DNA of 64,000 nt from JAGHAJ01 sp964559865 [NCBI: uncultured Synergistota bacterium]. Lineage in GTDB: Bacteria > Synergistota > JAGHAJ01. The stretch spans positions 1 to 64,000 of the forward strand of contig CAZLJD010000030.1 in NCBI GenBank assembly GCA_964559865.1. The letters run 5' to 3'. Shown in pieces: positions 8,971-17,191 of the stretch. Under the pieces are notes generated by a model. It saw nothing but the letters and a program-made list of their open reading frames with translations. It was not told the origin of the DNA and did not search any database. The translations under genes and the position numbers were made by a program. Numbering within the stretch: the stretch's first letter is position 1; every line of letters starts with the position of its first letter.

Positions 8971-9911
8971 GACGCCCTGCTCCTCAACTGGTCTATGGAG
9001 ATGGCAGCTATGATCACGGTTCCAATAGCTACCTCCTGCCAGAACGAAGATATACCGAGAAGTATCATACCGTTCCTCAACACGCCCATTATCGCAGCTC
9101 CCATGAATGTCCCGGCTATGCTACCCTCTCCACCCATAAGACTCGTTCCACCTATGGCAGAAGCCGCAATCACATCCAGCTCATACCCTTGACCCGCATT
9201 CGGCTGTGCAACACCCAGCCACGCAGTTATGAGAAATCCTGATACAGCCGCCAAAAAGCCGTTTATCATGTAAACGAGCATGAGTATTCTGTCAGTCTTG
9301 ATACCAACGAGTTTAGCCGCCCTTATGTTTCCACCAACGGCGTATATCCGCCTTCCCGTAACCGTGTACCTCAAGAATACATGCGACACTATGTTTATAG
9401 CCACCATGTATATCACGGGGACAGGCACGAAGCCTATCATTCCCTGCCCCTGAACCATAAAGCTGTGTGGAAACGGTGATATTGGCCAGCCACCACTTAT
9501 AACATACGCCAACCCCCTCCCCACGCTCAACATACCAAGGGTGGCTATAAAAGGTGCAAGTCTGAGCTTCGTCACCATCACACCGTTTGCAGCACCTATC
9601 CCCAGTCCAACAACGAGCCCCACAACCACTGCCGCTAAGGGAGAAAACCCGTGATACCTCATGAGCAGAGCAAGGACAACACCGGCAAGTCCAAGAGTAG
9701 AGCCAACCGAGAGGTCTATGCCAGCAGTTATTATAACCATCGTCATACCACACGCCATTATGGAGATGAAGGAGACATTCAGTATCACGGTAAATATGTT
9801 GTCTATGGTCAAAAACTGCTTCGTCATGACGCCAAGGAAGAGCATCAAAGAAACGAGAATAACAAAGAGCCCTATCTCTTTAACCTTCAAGAGCCTCCTA
9901 AGTGAATCCAT
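8967..9911 (-). CDS. sugar ABC transporter permease (RbsC/XylH type)
   Basis: Membrane channel subunit of 314 residues with about eight to ten hydrophobic helices. The motif GMTMVIITAGIDLSVGSTLGLAG at about residues 55-77 is the BPD_transp_2 hallmark. A second conserved stretch GYELDVIAASAIGGTSLMGGEGSIAGTFMGA lies near residues 240-270. It partners the ATPase encoded directly downstream with a 4-base overlap. Upstream it is separated from its binding-protein gene by a 65-base gap that contains a strong palindrome. Confidence 0.93.
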   Translation of the reverse strand: MDSLRRLLKVKEIGLFVILVSLMLFLGVMTKQFLTIDNIFTVILNVSFISIMACGMTMVIITAGIDLSVGSTLGLAGVVLALLMRYHGFSPLAAVVVGLVVGLGIGAANGVMVTKLRLAPFIATLGMLSVGRGLAYVISGGWPISPFPHSFMVQGQGMIGFVPVPVIYMVAINIVSHVFLRYTVTGRRIYAVGGNIRAAKLVGIKTDRILMLVYMINGFLAAVSGFLITAWLGVAQPNAGQGYELDVIAASAIGGTSLMGGEGSIAGTFMGAAIMGVLRNGMILLGISSFWQEVAIGTVIIAAISIDQLRSRAS

Positions 9912-9939
9912 AACCCGTTTCTCCCTTCAAGTAGTTTAA

Positions 9940-9967
9940 ACCCTGCAGGGAGATCTCCCTGCAGGGT
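9940..9967 (-). promoter_or_regulatory. perfect 28-bp palindrome after a binding-protein gene
   Basis: ACCCTGCAGGGAGA is followed directly by its exact reverse complement. In the minus-strand transcript this gives a very stable hairpin between the binding-protein stop at 9977 and the permease start at 9911. The bases after it (TTTAAACTAC) are only weakly U-rich, so partial termination or 3'-end protection of the binding-protein message is more likely than a full stop. A dyad binding site for a protein is the alternative. Confidence 0.75.
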
Positions 9968-9976
9968 GGATTGCAA

Positions 9977-11014
9977 TTACCTGTTCTTTGCGTATATCTT
10001 CTCTGCCTTTGCCATAAACCCTTTTACATTCTCCTGGGTAACCACATCTACTCCAGAATCGATTATGTAGTCGGTCTTGCCGTTGACAACGACCTTCGGC
10101 AGGAGTTTGAGGGTATTCTTAACGCCAACCTTCGCCATGTCGTAAAGAACCACGATGGAGAGATAGCCCATGTCGTACGGCCTCTGGCCGACGAGCCCTT
10201 TAACGACACCTGCCTCAACGAGCTTAAGCTCCGGAGGAAGGGTGTCAAATCCAACAACGAGCAAATTCTTAACCCTCTTCATACCACCCAGCGCAGAGAC
10301 AACGGTATTCTTGGGTGCAAACAGCGGCCACCCACCAGACATAAACCAGCCGTCAAGGTCTGAATACCTCTTGGAGACATCTTTCATAATTTGAACGGAC
10401 TTTGCAGTGTCGTCGTTGCACGGAAATGGGTCTGCAACGAACACGACTTTTTTACCCTTCACATACTTTGCGAGGGCGTCTTTGAACCCCTTTATCCTCT
10501 GATTCAGGTTAAGCGCCGCAAGACCACCGGTGAGGATAGCAAGCTTTATGGTGGACTTGTTCTTTTTGTACTTGGCTATGAACTTCGCCATCAACTTGCC
10601 GCATTCGTAACCACCGTTGTAGTTGTTCGTGCCGATGTAAACATACCTGCCGCTCGCAGGGGCATCGGAGTCGAATGTGATAACCGGTATCCCCTTCTTC
10701 AACGCCTTCTGCACCACGAGTTTGATGGCCTGCGGGTCGTTTGGAGATATCCCTATACCGTTTACTCCCTTGACTATGTAAGCCTCTATCTTCTGTGCCT
10801 GCTGCAAGGCGTCTGCCTGAATGGGTGCGTCAAATATCGCCTTCACTCCCAGCTTCTTTGCCGCAGCATTCATGCCGTTCTCAACAGCAAACCAGTAGGG
10901 GTTGTTCAACGACTTCGGAGAGAGCAGAAATGTGAGCTGACCAGCCATCGCCACCGAGAAGGAGAACAGCATCACACCCGCTACCGCCAACACCACTAAC
11001 CCTCTAAATCTCAT
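9977..11014 (-). CDS. sugar ABC transporter substrate-binding protein (periplasmic-binding 4 family)
   Basis: Exported receptor of 345 residues related to ribose- and xylose-binding proteins. It has a basic N-terminus and a hydrophobic signal segment, with cleavage expected after AMA near residue 25. Conserved features include the segment GVNGIGISPNDPQAIKLVVQKALKKGIPVITFDSDAP (hinge strand with ligand-contacting Asp), GTNNYNGGYECGKLM and LVVGFDTLPPELKLVEAGVVKGLVGQRPYDMGY. The ATG at 11014 lies eight bases after GAGGAGG. A GTG at 11023 overlaps that site. The gene is followed by a 28-bp palindrome before its permease gene. Confidence 0.92.
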   Translation of the reverse strand: MRFRGLVVLAVAGVMLFSFSVAMAGQLTFLLSPKSLNNPYWFAVENGMNAAAKKLGVKAIFDAPIQADALQQAQKIEAYIVKGVNGIGISPNDPQAIKLVVQKALKKGIPVITFDSDAPASGRYVYIGTNNYNGGYECGKLMAKFIAKYKKNKSTIKLAILTGGLAALNLNQRIKGFKDALAKYVKGKKVVFVADPFPCNDDTAKSVQIMKDVSKRYSDLDGWFMSGGWPLFAPKNTVVSALGGMKRVKNLLVVGFDTLPPELKLVEAGVVKGLVGQRPYDMGYLSIVVLYDMAKVGVKNTLKLLPKVVVNGKTDYIIDSGVDVVTQENVKGFMAKAEKIYAKNR

Positions 11015-11090
11015 TTCAAGCACCTCCTCGTCTGTTTTTTCTTAAACGCTCTGCCTCAAAATCACTTTTCCCCTGAGAACACCACCTCCT

Positions 11091-12179
11091 CTACCTCAAC
11101 AGTACATCTGGCCTACGGTAGAGCACACCCCCAACCTCGAACTCCAGATAAGGCCAGCCACCATGAGGGTCTACGCTCAACAGCCTCATCTCACCTCCTC
11201 GCCTGATGTAAGTATCCTCCGACTTGGTGCCCGAAACGGTGGGATTCCACGCAAAAGGCATGCCGTCAACGACATCGAGGTCGGCAGAAGGGGTGGCAAC
11301 CAGCTCCCTCGTATTGTACCCTGCTAAGCCTCCTTGGTGGTGCAACCTCCACTCCCCGGGATAACCATACCTCTCGTAAACTTCAACAATCCCTGCGAAG
11401 ATGTCGGTAAACCTTTGCATGCGGAGGCTGAGGTGCAAGATCTCAGCATCTATCAGGGCATTCGTCCTGTGCTGCACCTCAAACGCTTCATCCCTGCTAA
11501 ACTCCACGCTCCTCGTAGCAGACACGACCAACCCGTGCATCTTGGCGCAGACCGAGACAAAACACCTGTCCCCTAAGAGGACATCTCTCGGAAGGTTGTG
11601 TCGGTAGAGCGTCCTACTCTCATCTCCAAAGACCAGTATCAACGGGACATCAAGACCTTCCCTCGAAAGCTCTGCACCTATTACGCCAACGGCATCTCTC
11701 TCCGTCATCTCAGGAGTAAGCCTCATCATACCTCTTTGCAGTGCAGCAGCAGTTCTCTCACCGACCTCTCTATACCTCTGCTCCTCGTACTCACTCAGCA
11801 TCACTCGGAGCTTTAACAAGAGGGTATCCAGCTCACCGTCCCCCTCCCTCAAGAGGGTAGCGGGATCCAACACCCTCCGTATGTGGGAGTCCAAATCCTC
11901 AAACCAGGGATACTCTATCACTTCAAAGCCACCCGGCAGCTCGTCCCTCTTCAACCTCTCAAACTCCGGATTCTTGGCAAAGACATAAGCCCCAGTCTGA
12001 GTAACCAACACGGAAGCAATCCCCACCTTGTCGGAAAGCGTTATGTAAGAGCGGCCACCGGAGGTTATCCACGCAAAGTTGTCCACCCTGCTGAGAAGAA
12101 TGCCCCCCACTTTCCTTCTATCCATGTACTTTCGCAAGAGTTCTAACTTCCTCAAGACATCTGTCTCTCTGTCCACCAA
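11091..12179 (-). CDS. M24-family peptidase-like protein with degenerate metal site
   Basis: A 362-residue creatinase/prolidase-fold protein. The N-terminal half (about residues 1-140) resembles the creatinase N domain and the C-terminal half is pita-bread-like. LHHQGGLAGYNTRE and GTKSEDT, which carry the usual His and Glu, can be recognised. The strand that normally supplies two Asp ligands (as in D-V-G-A...S-D-x-T-R) reads FVSVCAKMHGLVVSATRS here, so both Asp appear replaced by Ser. It is therefore probably not a normal metallo-aminopeptidase. The TTG start at 12179 lies seven bases after GGGGAGGT. Its place between two sugar binding-protein genes suggests a role tied to sugar uptake or sensing, which is inference. 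Confidence 0.7.
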   Translation of the reverse strand: MVDRETDVLRKLELLRKYMDRRKVGGILLSRVDNFAWITSGGRSYITLSDKVGIASVLVTQTGAYVFAKNPEFERLKRDELPGGFEVIEYPWFEDLDSHIRRVLDPATLLREGDGELDTLLLKLRVMLSEYEEQRYREVGERTAAALQRGMMRLTPEMTERDAVGVIGAELSREGLDVPLILVFGDESRTLYRHNLPRDVLLGDRCFVSVCAKMHGLVVSATRSVEFSRDEAFEVQHRTNALIDAEILHLSLRMQRFTDIFAGIVEVYERYGYPGEWRLHHQGGLAGYNTRELVATPSADLDVVDGMPFAWNPTVSGTKSEDTYIRRGGEMRLLSVDPHGGWPYLEFEVGGVLYRRPDVLLR

Positions 12180-12210
12180 ACAGGCACCTCCCCAAGACGA
12201 TTATAACACA

Positions 12211-12232
12211 GGGTGAGCACCGAGGCCCACCC
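12211..12232 (-). promoter_or_regulatory. hairpin after a binding-protein gene
   Basis: In the minus-strand RNA GGGTGGGC pairs with GCTCACCC (8 bp including one G-U) around a 6-base loop, 13 bases past the binding-protein stop at 12245. No U-run follows, so this looks like a stabilising or partial-terminating hairpin. A TATAAT at about 12200-12206 on the same strand could add an internal promoter for the downstream genes, but no good -35 box is seen. Confidence 0.5.
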
Positions 12233-12244
12233 CAAAACCCAACA

Positions 12245-13222
12245 TCAATAAGCCGGAGGTACTCCGAGTGCCTTCATCTGAGCCATGTAGTCCTGCAGGT
12301 TCTTCGGCGTTACGAGGTAGATCCCGGTGTCGATGTGGTCGGCGTTGTTGAGCATCATCTTTAAGTACTTGGGACCCATCTTGCCCATCTTTTTCATCAT
12401 GTAGATGCTGACAACTCCAAAGTATCCCATAAAGTAGGGCTTCTGAACCGTAGATGCCTGAATGTAACCCTCCTTCAAGTACTTCAGCGTGTCAGGTCCC
12501 ATATCGAAGCAGACGACCTTTATCTGGCCGGGCTTCAAACCAGCAGACTTCACGGCGTTTGCCTCCGCAGGTCCGTTCTCGTAGTACACACCGTAAAAGC
12601 CGTTTAACTTCTTACCGTAGGTGGAAATCGCAGACTGCGCAAGAGAAAACGCCTTCGCAGCGTCCTCCTCATCGTTGAGTATGTTTAAAACCTTGATCTG
12701 CGTTCCCTTCAAAGCGTCTTTGAATCCCCTTATCCTCTCCAGCGAGTTGTTTGCACTGAGAGAACCAGTGATTATAACGACATTGCCCTTTCCGTGCAGA
12801 AGTTTTACCATCGCCTTACCGCCTTCGTAACCACCCTTGTAGTTGTCAGTGCCTATGTAGTAGTACCTCGCACTCTTGGGCGCATCGGTATCAATGGTGA
12901 CAACTGGTATCCCCATTTTTACAGCCTTGTTGATGTAAGGAGTCAAGGCGTTCGGTGCGGAAGGAGCAACCACGATACCTGCGAACTTCTGCGCCATGAA
13001 TCCCTGGAATGTTGACACCTGTTGGGAAATGTTCTGTGTTTGAGGAGCAAAGAATGTAACCTTTACTCCAAGTGCCTTACCTGCAGCCTTTGCACCCTGG
13101 TCAACCTCTGCCCAGTATGCCTCTGCTGCCTTTCCAACTACCCCTATGTGCATTGCCATCGCACTTAACCCTAAAGAGAGTACCATAACACCCACAATGA
13201 CCGCAACCCACAGCTTCTTCAT
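12245..13222 (-). CDS. sugar ABC transporter substrate-binding protein (periplasmic-binding 4 family)
   Basis: A 325-residue exported receptor of the ribose/xylose class and a distant paralogue of 9977-11014. The signal peptide ends near AMAMH (about residue 24). Family features are the IVVAPSAPNALTPYINKAVKMGIPVVTIDTDAP segment, GTDNYKGGYEGGKAM, and VCFDMGPDTLKYLKEGYIQASTVQKPYFMGY. It belongs with the permease (13302) and ATPase (14350) encoded upstream in the transcript, giving the second complete monosaccharide transporter of the operon. A hairpin follows the gene. Which of the two receptors binds xylose cannot be decided here. Confidence 0.92.
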   Translation of the reverse strand: MKKLWVAVIVGVMVLSLGLSAMAMHIGVVGKAAEAYWAEVDQGAKAAGKALGVKVTFFAPQTQNISQQVSTFQGFMAQKFAGIVVAPSAPNALTPYINKAVKMGIPVVTIDTDAPKSARYYYIGTDNYKGGYEGGKAMVKLLHGKGNVVIITGSLSANNSLERIRGFKDALKGTQIKVLNILNDEEDAAKAFSLAQSAISTYGKKLNGFYGVYYENGPAEANAVKSAGLKPGQIKVVCFDMGPDTLKYLKEGYIQASTVQKPYFMGYFGVVSIYMMKKMGKMGPKYLKMMLNNADHIDTGIYLVTPKNLQDYMAQMKALGVPPAY

Positions 13223-13301
13223 ACCTTCTTACACCTCCAATCCGTAGTTTTTACCGGTAAACCTGAAGCACCTCCGCTTTCTCTCCACACATCCCCCCTT
13301 T

Positions 13302-14357
13302 CTAACGGCGCTCGTTGCCCTTCTCTGGAGGGGCAAACCTGACCATCTCCAAGAGCTGCTGTGAAAGTTTTGCACTCCTGTGCCTCCTCAACACATCAAA
13401 GGTAACAGCACCCACTATGACAAAGCCAAGTGCAACATTCTGCCAGTAAGCAGATATACCGAGCAACACCATCGAATTCCACATAGTCGTTATGATACCT
13501 GCACCTATGAGTCCTCCCCAGACGCTTGCAACTCCACCGGTGAGGGCAGTCCCTCCTATCACGCTTGCAGCTATTGCATAAAGTTCGTAAGAGGAGCCAA
13601 CGGCTGGTTGACCCTGAGAGAGCCTTGCGGCTATTATCACGCCCACGAGACCCGAAAGGACTGCAGAGACGACAAACGGCACCGTTCTGACCTTAACCAC
13701 ATCTATACCCGCCATCTTCGCAGCCTCCACATTGCCCCCAACAGCTCTCAGGTATGTCCCGTAGATGGTGTGGTAGTAAAAAAAGGCGGCTATGGACACT
13801 ATCACCAGAAGGATAATGACCGGTATTGGCACGCCGAGAAATGTCCCCTGTCCAAGATAGACGAAGCGGGAAGGTACATTTATAATAGGCCAGCCGTGTG
13901 TGAGCACCGAACACAGCCCCCTCGCAATGGCAAGCGTCCCAAGGGTGGTGATAAACGGCGGCACACCCAGTTTGGTAAACGCAAGTCCATGCCAAAGTCC
14001 CCAACCAACATCTACCAAAAGGACGAGCACGATAGACCAGAATATAGGAATGTGGTACTTCACCATGAACATGGCTACCAGAACCCCGCTGAGTCCGGTT
14101 AGAGATCCAAGAGAAAGGTCTATAGCACCTCCACCTACCACTATGACGAATATCTCACCTATAGCCAATATACCGAATATCGCCCACTGCTGCCCAAGGG
14201 TCTGCAGGTTGTAAAGGGACATAAAATTAGGATTCAGAAACGCAGTAAAACCTACAAGAGAGAGCAGCGCAACAAATGTGCCAAACTCGTTGCTCTTGAC
14301 AAAGCTCTTAGTTATACTCCTACCAGTTGAAGCCGTATTCTCAGTAGCCCTATCCAT
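13302..14357 (-). CDS. sugar ABC transporter permease (RbsC/XylH type)
   Basis: A 351-residue integral membrane protein of the BPD_transp_2 family with a short hydrophilic N-terminus and eight or more helices. The family motif GEIFVIVVGGGAIDLSLGSLTGLSG lies near residues 67-90, with GSSYELYAIAASVIGGTALTGG near 275-296. The ATG at 14357 follows AGGAGG by eight bases. A GTG two codons earlier is disfavoured. The start overlaps the end of the ATPase gene by 8 bases, which implies coupled translation. About 80 bases without a gene separate it from the following binding-protein gene. Confidence 0.92.
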   Translation of the reverse strand: MDRATENTASTGRSITKSFVKSNEFGTFVALLSLVGFTAFLNPNFMSLYNLQTLGQQWAIFGILAIGEIFVIVVGGGAIDLSLGSLTGLSGVLVAMFMVKYHIPIFWSIVLVLLVDVGWGLWHGLAFTKLGVPPFITTLGTLAIARGLCSVLTHGWPIINVPSRFVYLGQGTFLGVPIPVIILLVIVSIAAFFYYHTIYGTYLRAVGGNVEAAKMAGIDVVKVRTVPFVVSAVLSGLVGVIIAARLSQGQPAVGSSYELYAIAASVIGGTALTGGVASVWGGLIGAGIITTMWNSMVLLGISAYWQNVALGFVIVGAVTFDVLRRHRSAKLSQQLLEMVRFAPPEKGNERR

Positions 14358-15888
14358 GAACACTACCTCCTATCGCAACACTTCCAGACATAGCAGAAAC
14401 GACATCTTCCTTCGTAACGGTGCGCTCGTGCTTGTCCAAGACCGTTACGATCCTGCCTTCGTACATCACCAATATCCTGTCACTCATGTTCACCACTTCG
14501 TCGAGCTCCGAGGATATCATTATGATCGCCTTGCCCTCCTCGGAAGCAAACCCCCTCATAAGCTCATAAATCTCCGCCTTGGTTTCCACATCAACCCCCC
14601 TGGTAGGTTCGTCCAGGATCAGCACGCGCGGATTGGTAGCAAGACACCTCGCTATGATCACCTTCTGCTGGTTTCCACCACTAAGCTGAGTCATCGCACC
14701 ATCCATATCAGACACCTTTATGTTGAGTATCTCCCTGTACCTTTCAGCTACCTCCTCAACCCTCTGACGATCTACGAGCATACCATACTTAGCCGTGCGC
14801 TTGAGCAAAAGAACACTGATGTTCTCTCTTATGCTCAGCGTCGGCAGTATGCCAAAGCTCTTTCTCTCCTCAGGGAGGTAAGTTATACCAAGTTTAACGG
14901 CATCAGAAAGCTTTTTTATCCTGATCTTCCTGCCATCGAGAAAGACATCTCCACCGTATCTGGTTGGGTCCAATCCGAGTATAGACTGAATTGCCTCGGA
15001 ACGCCCCGAACCCACCAATCCCGCAAAACCAAGTATCTCGTTCTCGTAAAGTTCAAAGGATATATCCCTCACACTCGAGCTCGAAACCCCTTCCACCCTC
15101 AGAAGGACACGCCTCTTTTCCCGTTTGGAGATAGAAAAGCTCTTCATAACCTCTATGTCCCTACCGGCCATCATCTTCACGAGTCTATCCACATCCAGTT
15201 CCTGCCTCCTGAGTTCTCCCACCTTAAAGCCATTTCTGAAGACCACTGCTCTGTCTGCTATCTGTATGACCTCCGAAAGCTTGTGCGACACATACAGTAT
15301 GGACTTACCCTCTGCCTTCAGCTGCCTTATCACATCAAACAGCCTCGTGACATCAGACTCTTCCAGAGCCGCAGTTGGTTCGTCAAAGAGGATCACCTCG
15401 GAGTGGTGCACAAGCGCCTGACATATCTGAACGATCTCCTTCTGCACGGAGGAAAGCTCCTTCACCCTTGCCAGAGGAGATATGCTCGGATCGAACATTT
15501 CGAGATACTTTCTGGCTTCCTCTACCATCTTCGCCACATCGGGCACAACGCCCCTCTCTGATCTCCTGATCTCGGAGCCGAGAAAGATGTTCTCCGCAAC
15601 GGTGAGCTCGTCCACCATGTTAAGCTCCTGATGCAAAGCAGCAATGCCGATGTTAAACGCATCACGGGGGCTGTTGAACACGACCTTTTTACCCTTGAAC
15701 ATTATGTCCCCCGATGTGGGCTTTTCCACGCCGACAAGCATCTTTATAAATGTACTCTTACCAGCACCATTCTCACCCACCAGCGCAAGTACCTCACCAC
15801 CGTAGAAGTCCACGCTTATGTCGTTGTTAGCAACCGTGCCCGGATAGACCTTCGTCAGATTTCTCACCGAAAGTATAGGTTCTGCCAT
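14350..15888 (-). CDS. sugar ABC transporter ATP-binding protein (RbsA/XylG type, two domains)
   Basis: A double-domain ATPase of 512 residues. Domain 1 has GENGAGKST (about residue 39), the Q-loop HQELN, and VILFDEPTAALEE. Domain 2 has GLVGSGRSEAIQ, LSGGNQQKV and VLILDEPTRGVDVETK. MAEPILSVRNL at 15888 is the natural N-terminus, because GGGAGGT sits five bases before it and the longer frame to 15993 would run antiparallel into the ROK coding end without its own site. It is the first transporter gene after the repressor gene, 10 bases downstream. Confidence 0.93.
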   Translation of the reverse strand: MAEPILSVRNLTKVYPGTVANNDISVDFYGGEVLALVGENGAGKSTFIKMLVGVEKPTSGDIMFKGKKVVFNSPRDAFNIGIAALHQELNMVDELTVAENIFLGSEIRRSERGVVPDVAKMVEEARKYLEMFDPSISPLARVKELSSVQKEIVQICQALVHHSEVILFDEPTAALEESDVTRLFDVIRQLKAEGKSILYVSHKLSEVIQIADRAVVFRNGFKVGELRRQELDVDRLVKMMAGRDIEVMKSFSISKREKRRVLLRVEGVSSSSVRDISFELYENEILGFAGLVGSGRSEAIQSILGLDPTRYGGDVFLDGRKIRIKKLSDAVKLGITYLPEERKSFGILPTLSIRENISVLLLKRTAKYGMLVDRQRVEEVAERYREILNIKVSDMDGAMTQLSGGNQQKVIIARCLATNPRVLILDEPTRGVDVETKAEIYELMRGFASEEGKAIIMISSELDEVVNMSDRILVMYEGRIVTVLDKHERTVTKEDVVSAMSGSVAIGGSVHG

Positions 15889-15898
15889 GACTACCTCC

Positions 15899-17056
15899 CT
15901 AAACCAGAACTGGCCCTTCAAAGACATCCCAGAATGACCAGAGAGCCGCCCCGTAGAGCTCCGCAGGATACTTGGAGAAAGAGGAAGGGACAACCCTTAC
16001 CCTCGCAGCATCATCGGTAATGCTCATCTCCTTCACCCTCCGAACGACATCTCCGGATATTCTGTCCCACACAGCGGATATTGTCCCACCAACTATAACC
16101 AAGTCCGGACCAAGACCGTTTACTATGTTAGCGATACCTATTGCCACCACCTCAGCGTACTCCTTCAGCCTCTGGTTATCCACCTGCTTTACCGGTTTGT
16201 CGGAATCCGGCAGAAGGTAATCCCTATCAGACACCTGCCCTATAGAAGCATACCTCTCCCAGCACCCTCTATTTCCACAGTGACACCTCCTACCAGACAT
16301 CTTCACTATCATGTGACCAAACTCCCCTGCAGTGTTCCATTGACCCCTGTAAAGCTGTCCATTTATCACCAATCCCGTGCCTATGCCCTCTCCAAACAAT
16401 ATGTAAACTATGTTTTTGTCTCCTTCCTGCACCCTGTTGCCAAAGACGACCTCTGCAATGACCGCAAAGTTCGCCTCGTTGTCCAGCAAGACATCTATCT
16501 TCTTTTCAACCACCCCGGAGACACCACTGCCGAGCATCTCAGAGAAAGGGAGATCCCTCCAACCAAGGTTGGGAGTAACTATGATGTGTCTAAAGTCCTT
16601 ATCCACGATGCCGGGGATACTCACCGACACGGAATCTATGTTGCAGTTGTCGTTTCTCCTGCAAAAGTTCACGACATAATCTATAAACGACTCAGGAGAT
16701 TCCGGCGTCCTGAACATCTCCGCATACTTCAGCTCCATCGAAAACTCCGCAATTGCCAGTATGGAATAGTTGACACCTATCTTGACGACCAGACTCCTCC
16801 TGTAATCCGGATTCAACCCTATCAAAAGGGGGTTTCTGCCGTTCTTATTGGACTTTGATGTTCCCATCTCCCTCAAGACGCCGGAGGAAAGCAACTCCGA
16901 AACGAGCCTGCTCACCGTACTCTTGCTGAGGTTGAGCTCCGAAGATAGCTGCGTCTGAGATATAGGTTGCAAGCGCAGGATCGCATTCAGCAGGAGCGTG
17001 CGGTTGACACTCTTTTGATTCACGGAAAAATCAGGCACATCTCTGAGCAAAAACAT
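15899..17056 (-). CDS. ROK-family transcriptional repressor, XylR-like
   Basis: Probable xylose-responsive repressor of 385 residues. A winged helix-turn-helix at about residues 20-75 (ISQTQLSSELNLSKSTVSRLVSEL) is followed by a sugar-kinase-like ROK domain. That domain shows the zinc motif CHCGNRGCWE and GEFGHM. The ATG at 17056 has GGAGG five bases upstream. Four codons earlier, ATG 17068 overlaps the site and is not preferred. The gene leads the whole xylose operon and is transcribed from a promoter that overlaps a perfect inverted repeat just upstream, so it most likely autoregulates and controls all genes down to xylB. Confidence 0.9.
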   Translation of the reverse strand: MFLLRDVPDFSVNQKSVNRTLLLNAILRLQPISQTQLSSELNLSKSTVSRLVSELLSSGVLREMGTSKSNKNGRNPLLIGLNPDYRRSLVVKIGVNYSILAIAEFSMELKYAEMFRTPESPESFIDYVVNFCRRNDNCNIDSVSVSIPGIVDKDFRHIIVTPNLGWRDLPFSEMLGSGVSGVVEKKIDVLLDNEANFAVIAEVVFGNRVQEGDKNIVYILFGEGIGTGLVINGQLYRGQWNTAGEFGHMIVKMSGRRCHCGNRGCWERYASIGQVSDRDYLLPDSDKPVKQVDNQRLKEYAEVVAIGIANIVNGLGPDLVIVGGTISAVWDRISGDVVRRVKEMSITDDAARVRVVPSSFSKYPAELYGAALWSFWDVFEGPVLV

Positions 17057-17067
17057 GACAACCTCCA

Positions 17068-17094
17068 TTTAGTTTCTTTCTGGGAGAAACTAAA
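17068..17094 (-). promoter_or_regulatory. ROK/XylR operator, perfect inverted repeat
   Basis: TTTAGTTTCT (17068-17077) and AGAAACTAAA (17085-17094) are exact 10-bp inverted repeats with a 7-base spacer. They lie between the -10 region and the ROK start codon, the expected place for an autoregulatory operator. Confidence 0.85.
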
Positions 17095-17097
17095 TAA

Positions 17098-17126
17098 AGT
17101 GTATAAATATTCTTGTAAAATTGCAA
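17098..17126 (-). promoter_or_regulatory. promoter of the xylose operon
   Basis: On the minus strand TTGCAA (17121-17126), a 17-base spacer and TACACT (17098-17103) form a plausible housekeeping promoter. The predicted start of transcription falls inside the inverted repeat 17068-17094, so repressor binding would block initiation. Confidence 0.65.
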
Positions 17127-17191
17127 GGGGGGTTACGTGATGTTATGCACAATTAGGTGGATTTGATGCTGCTAAACTGGGGTAAAACTTC

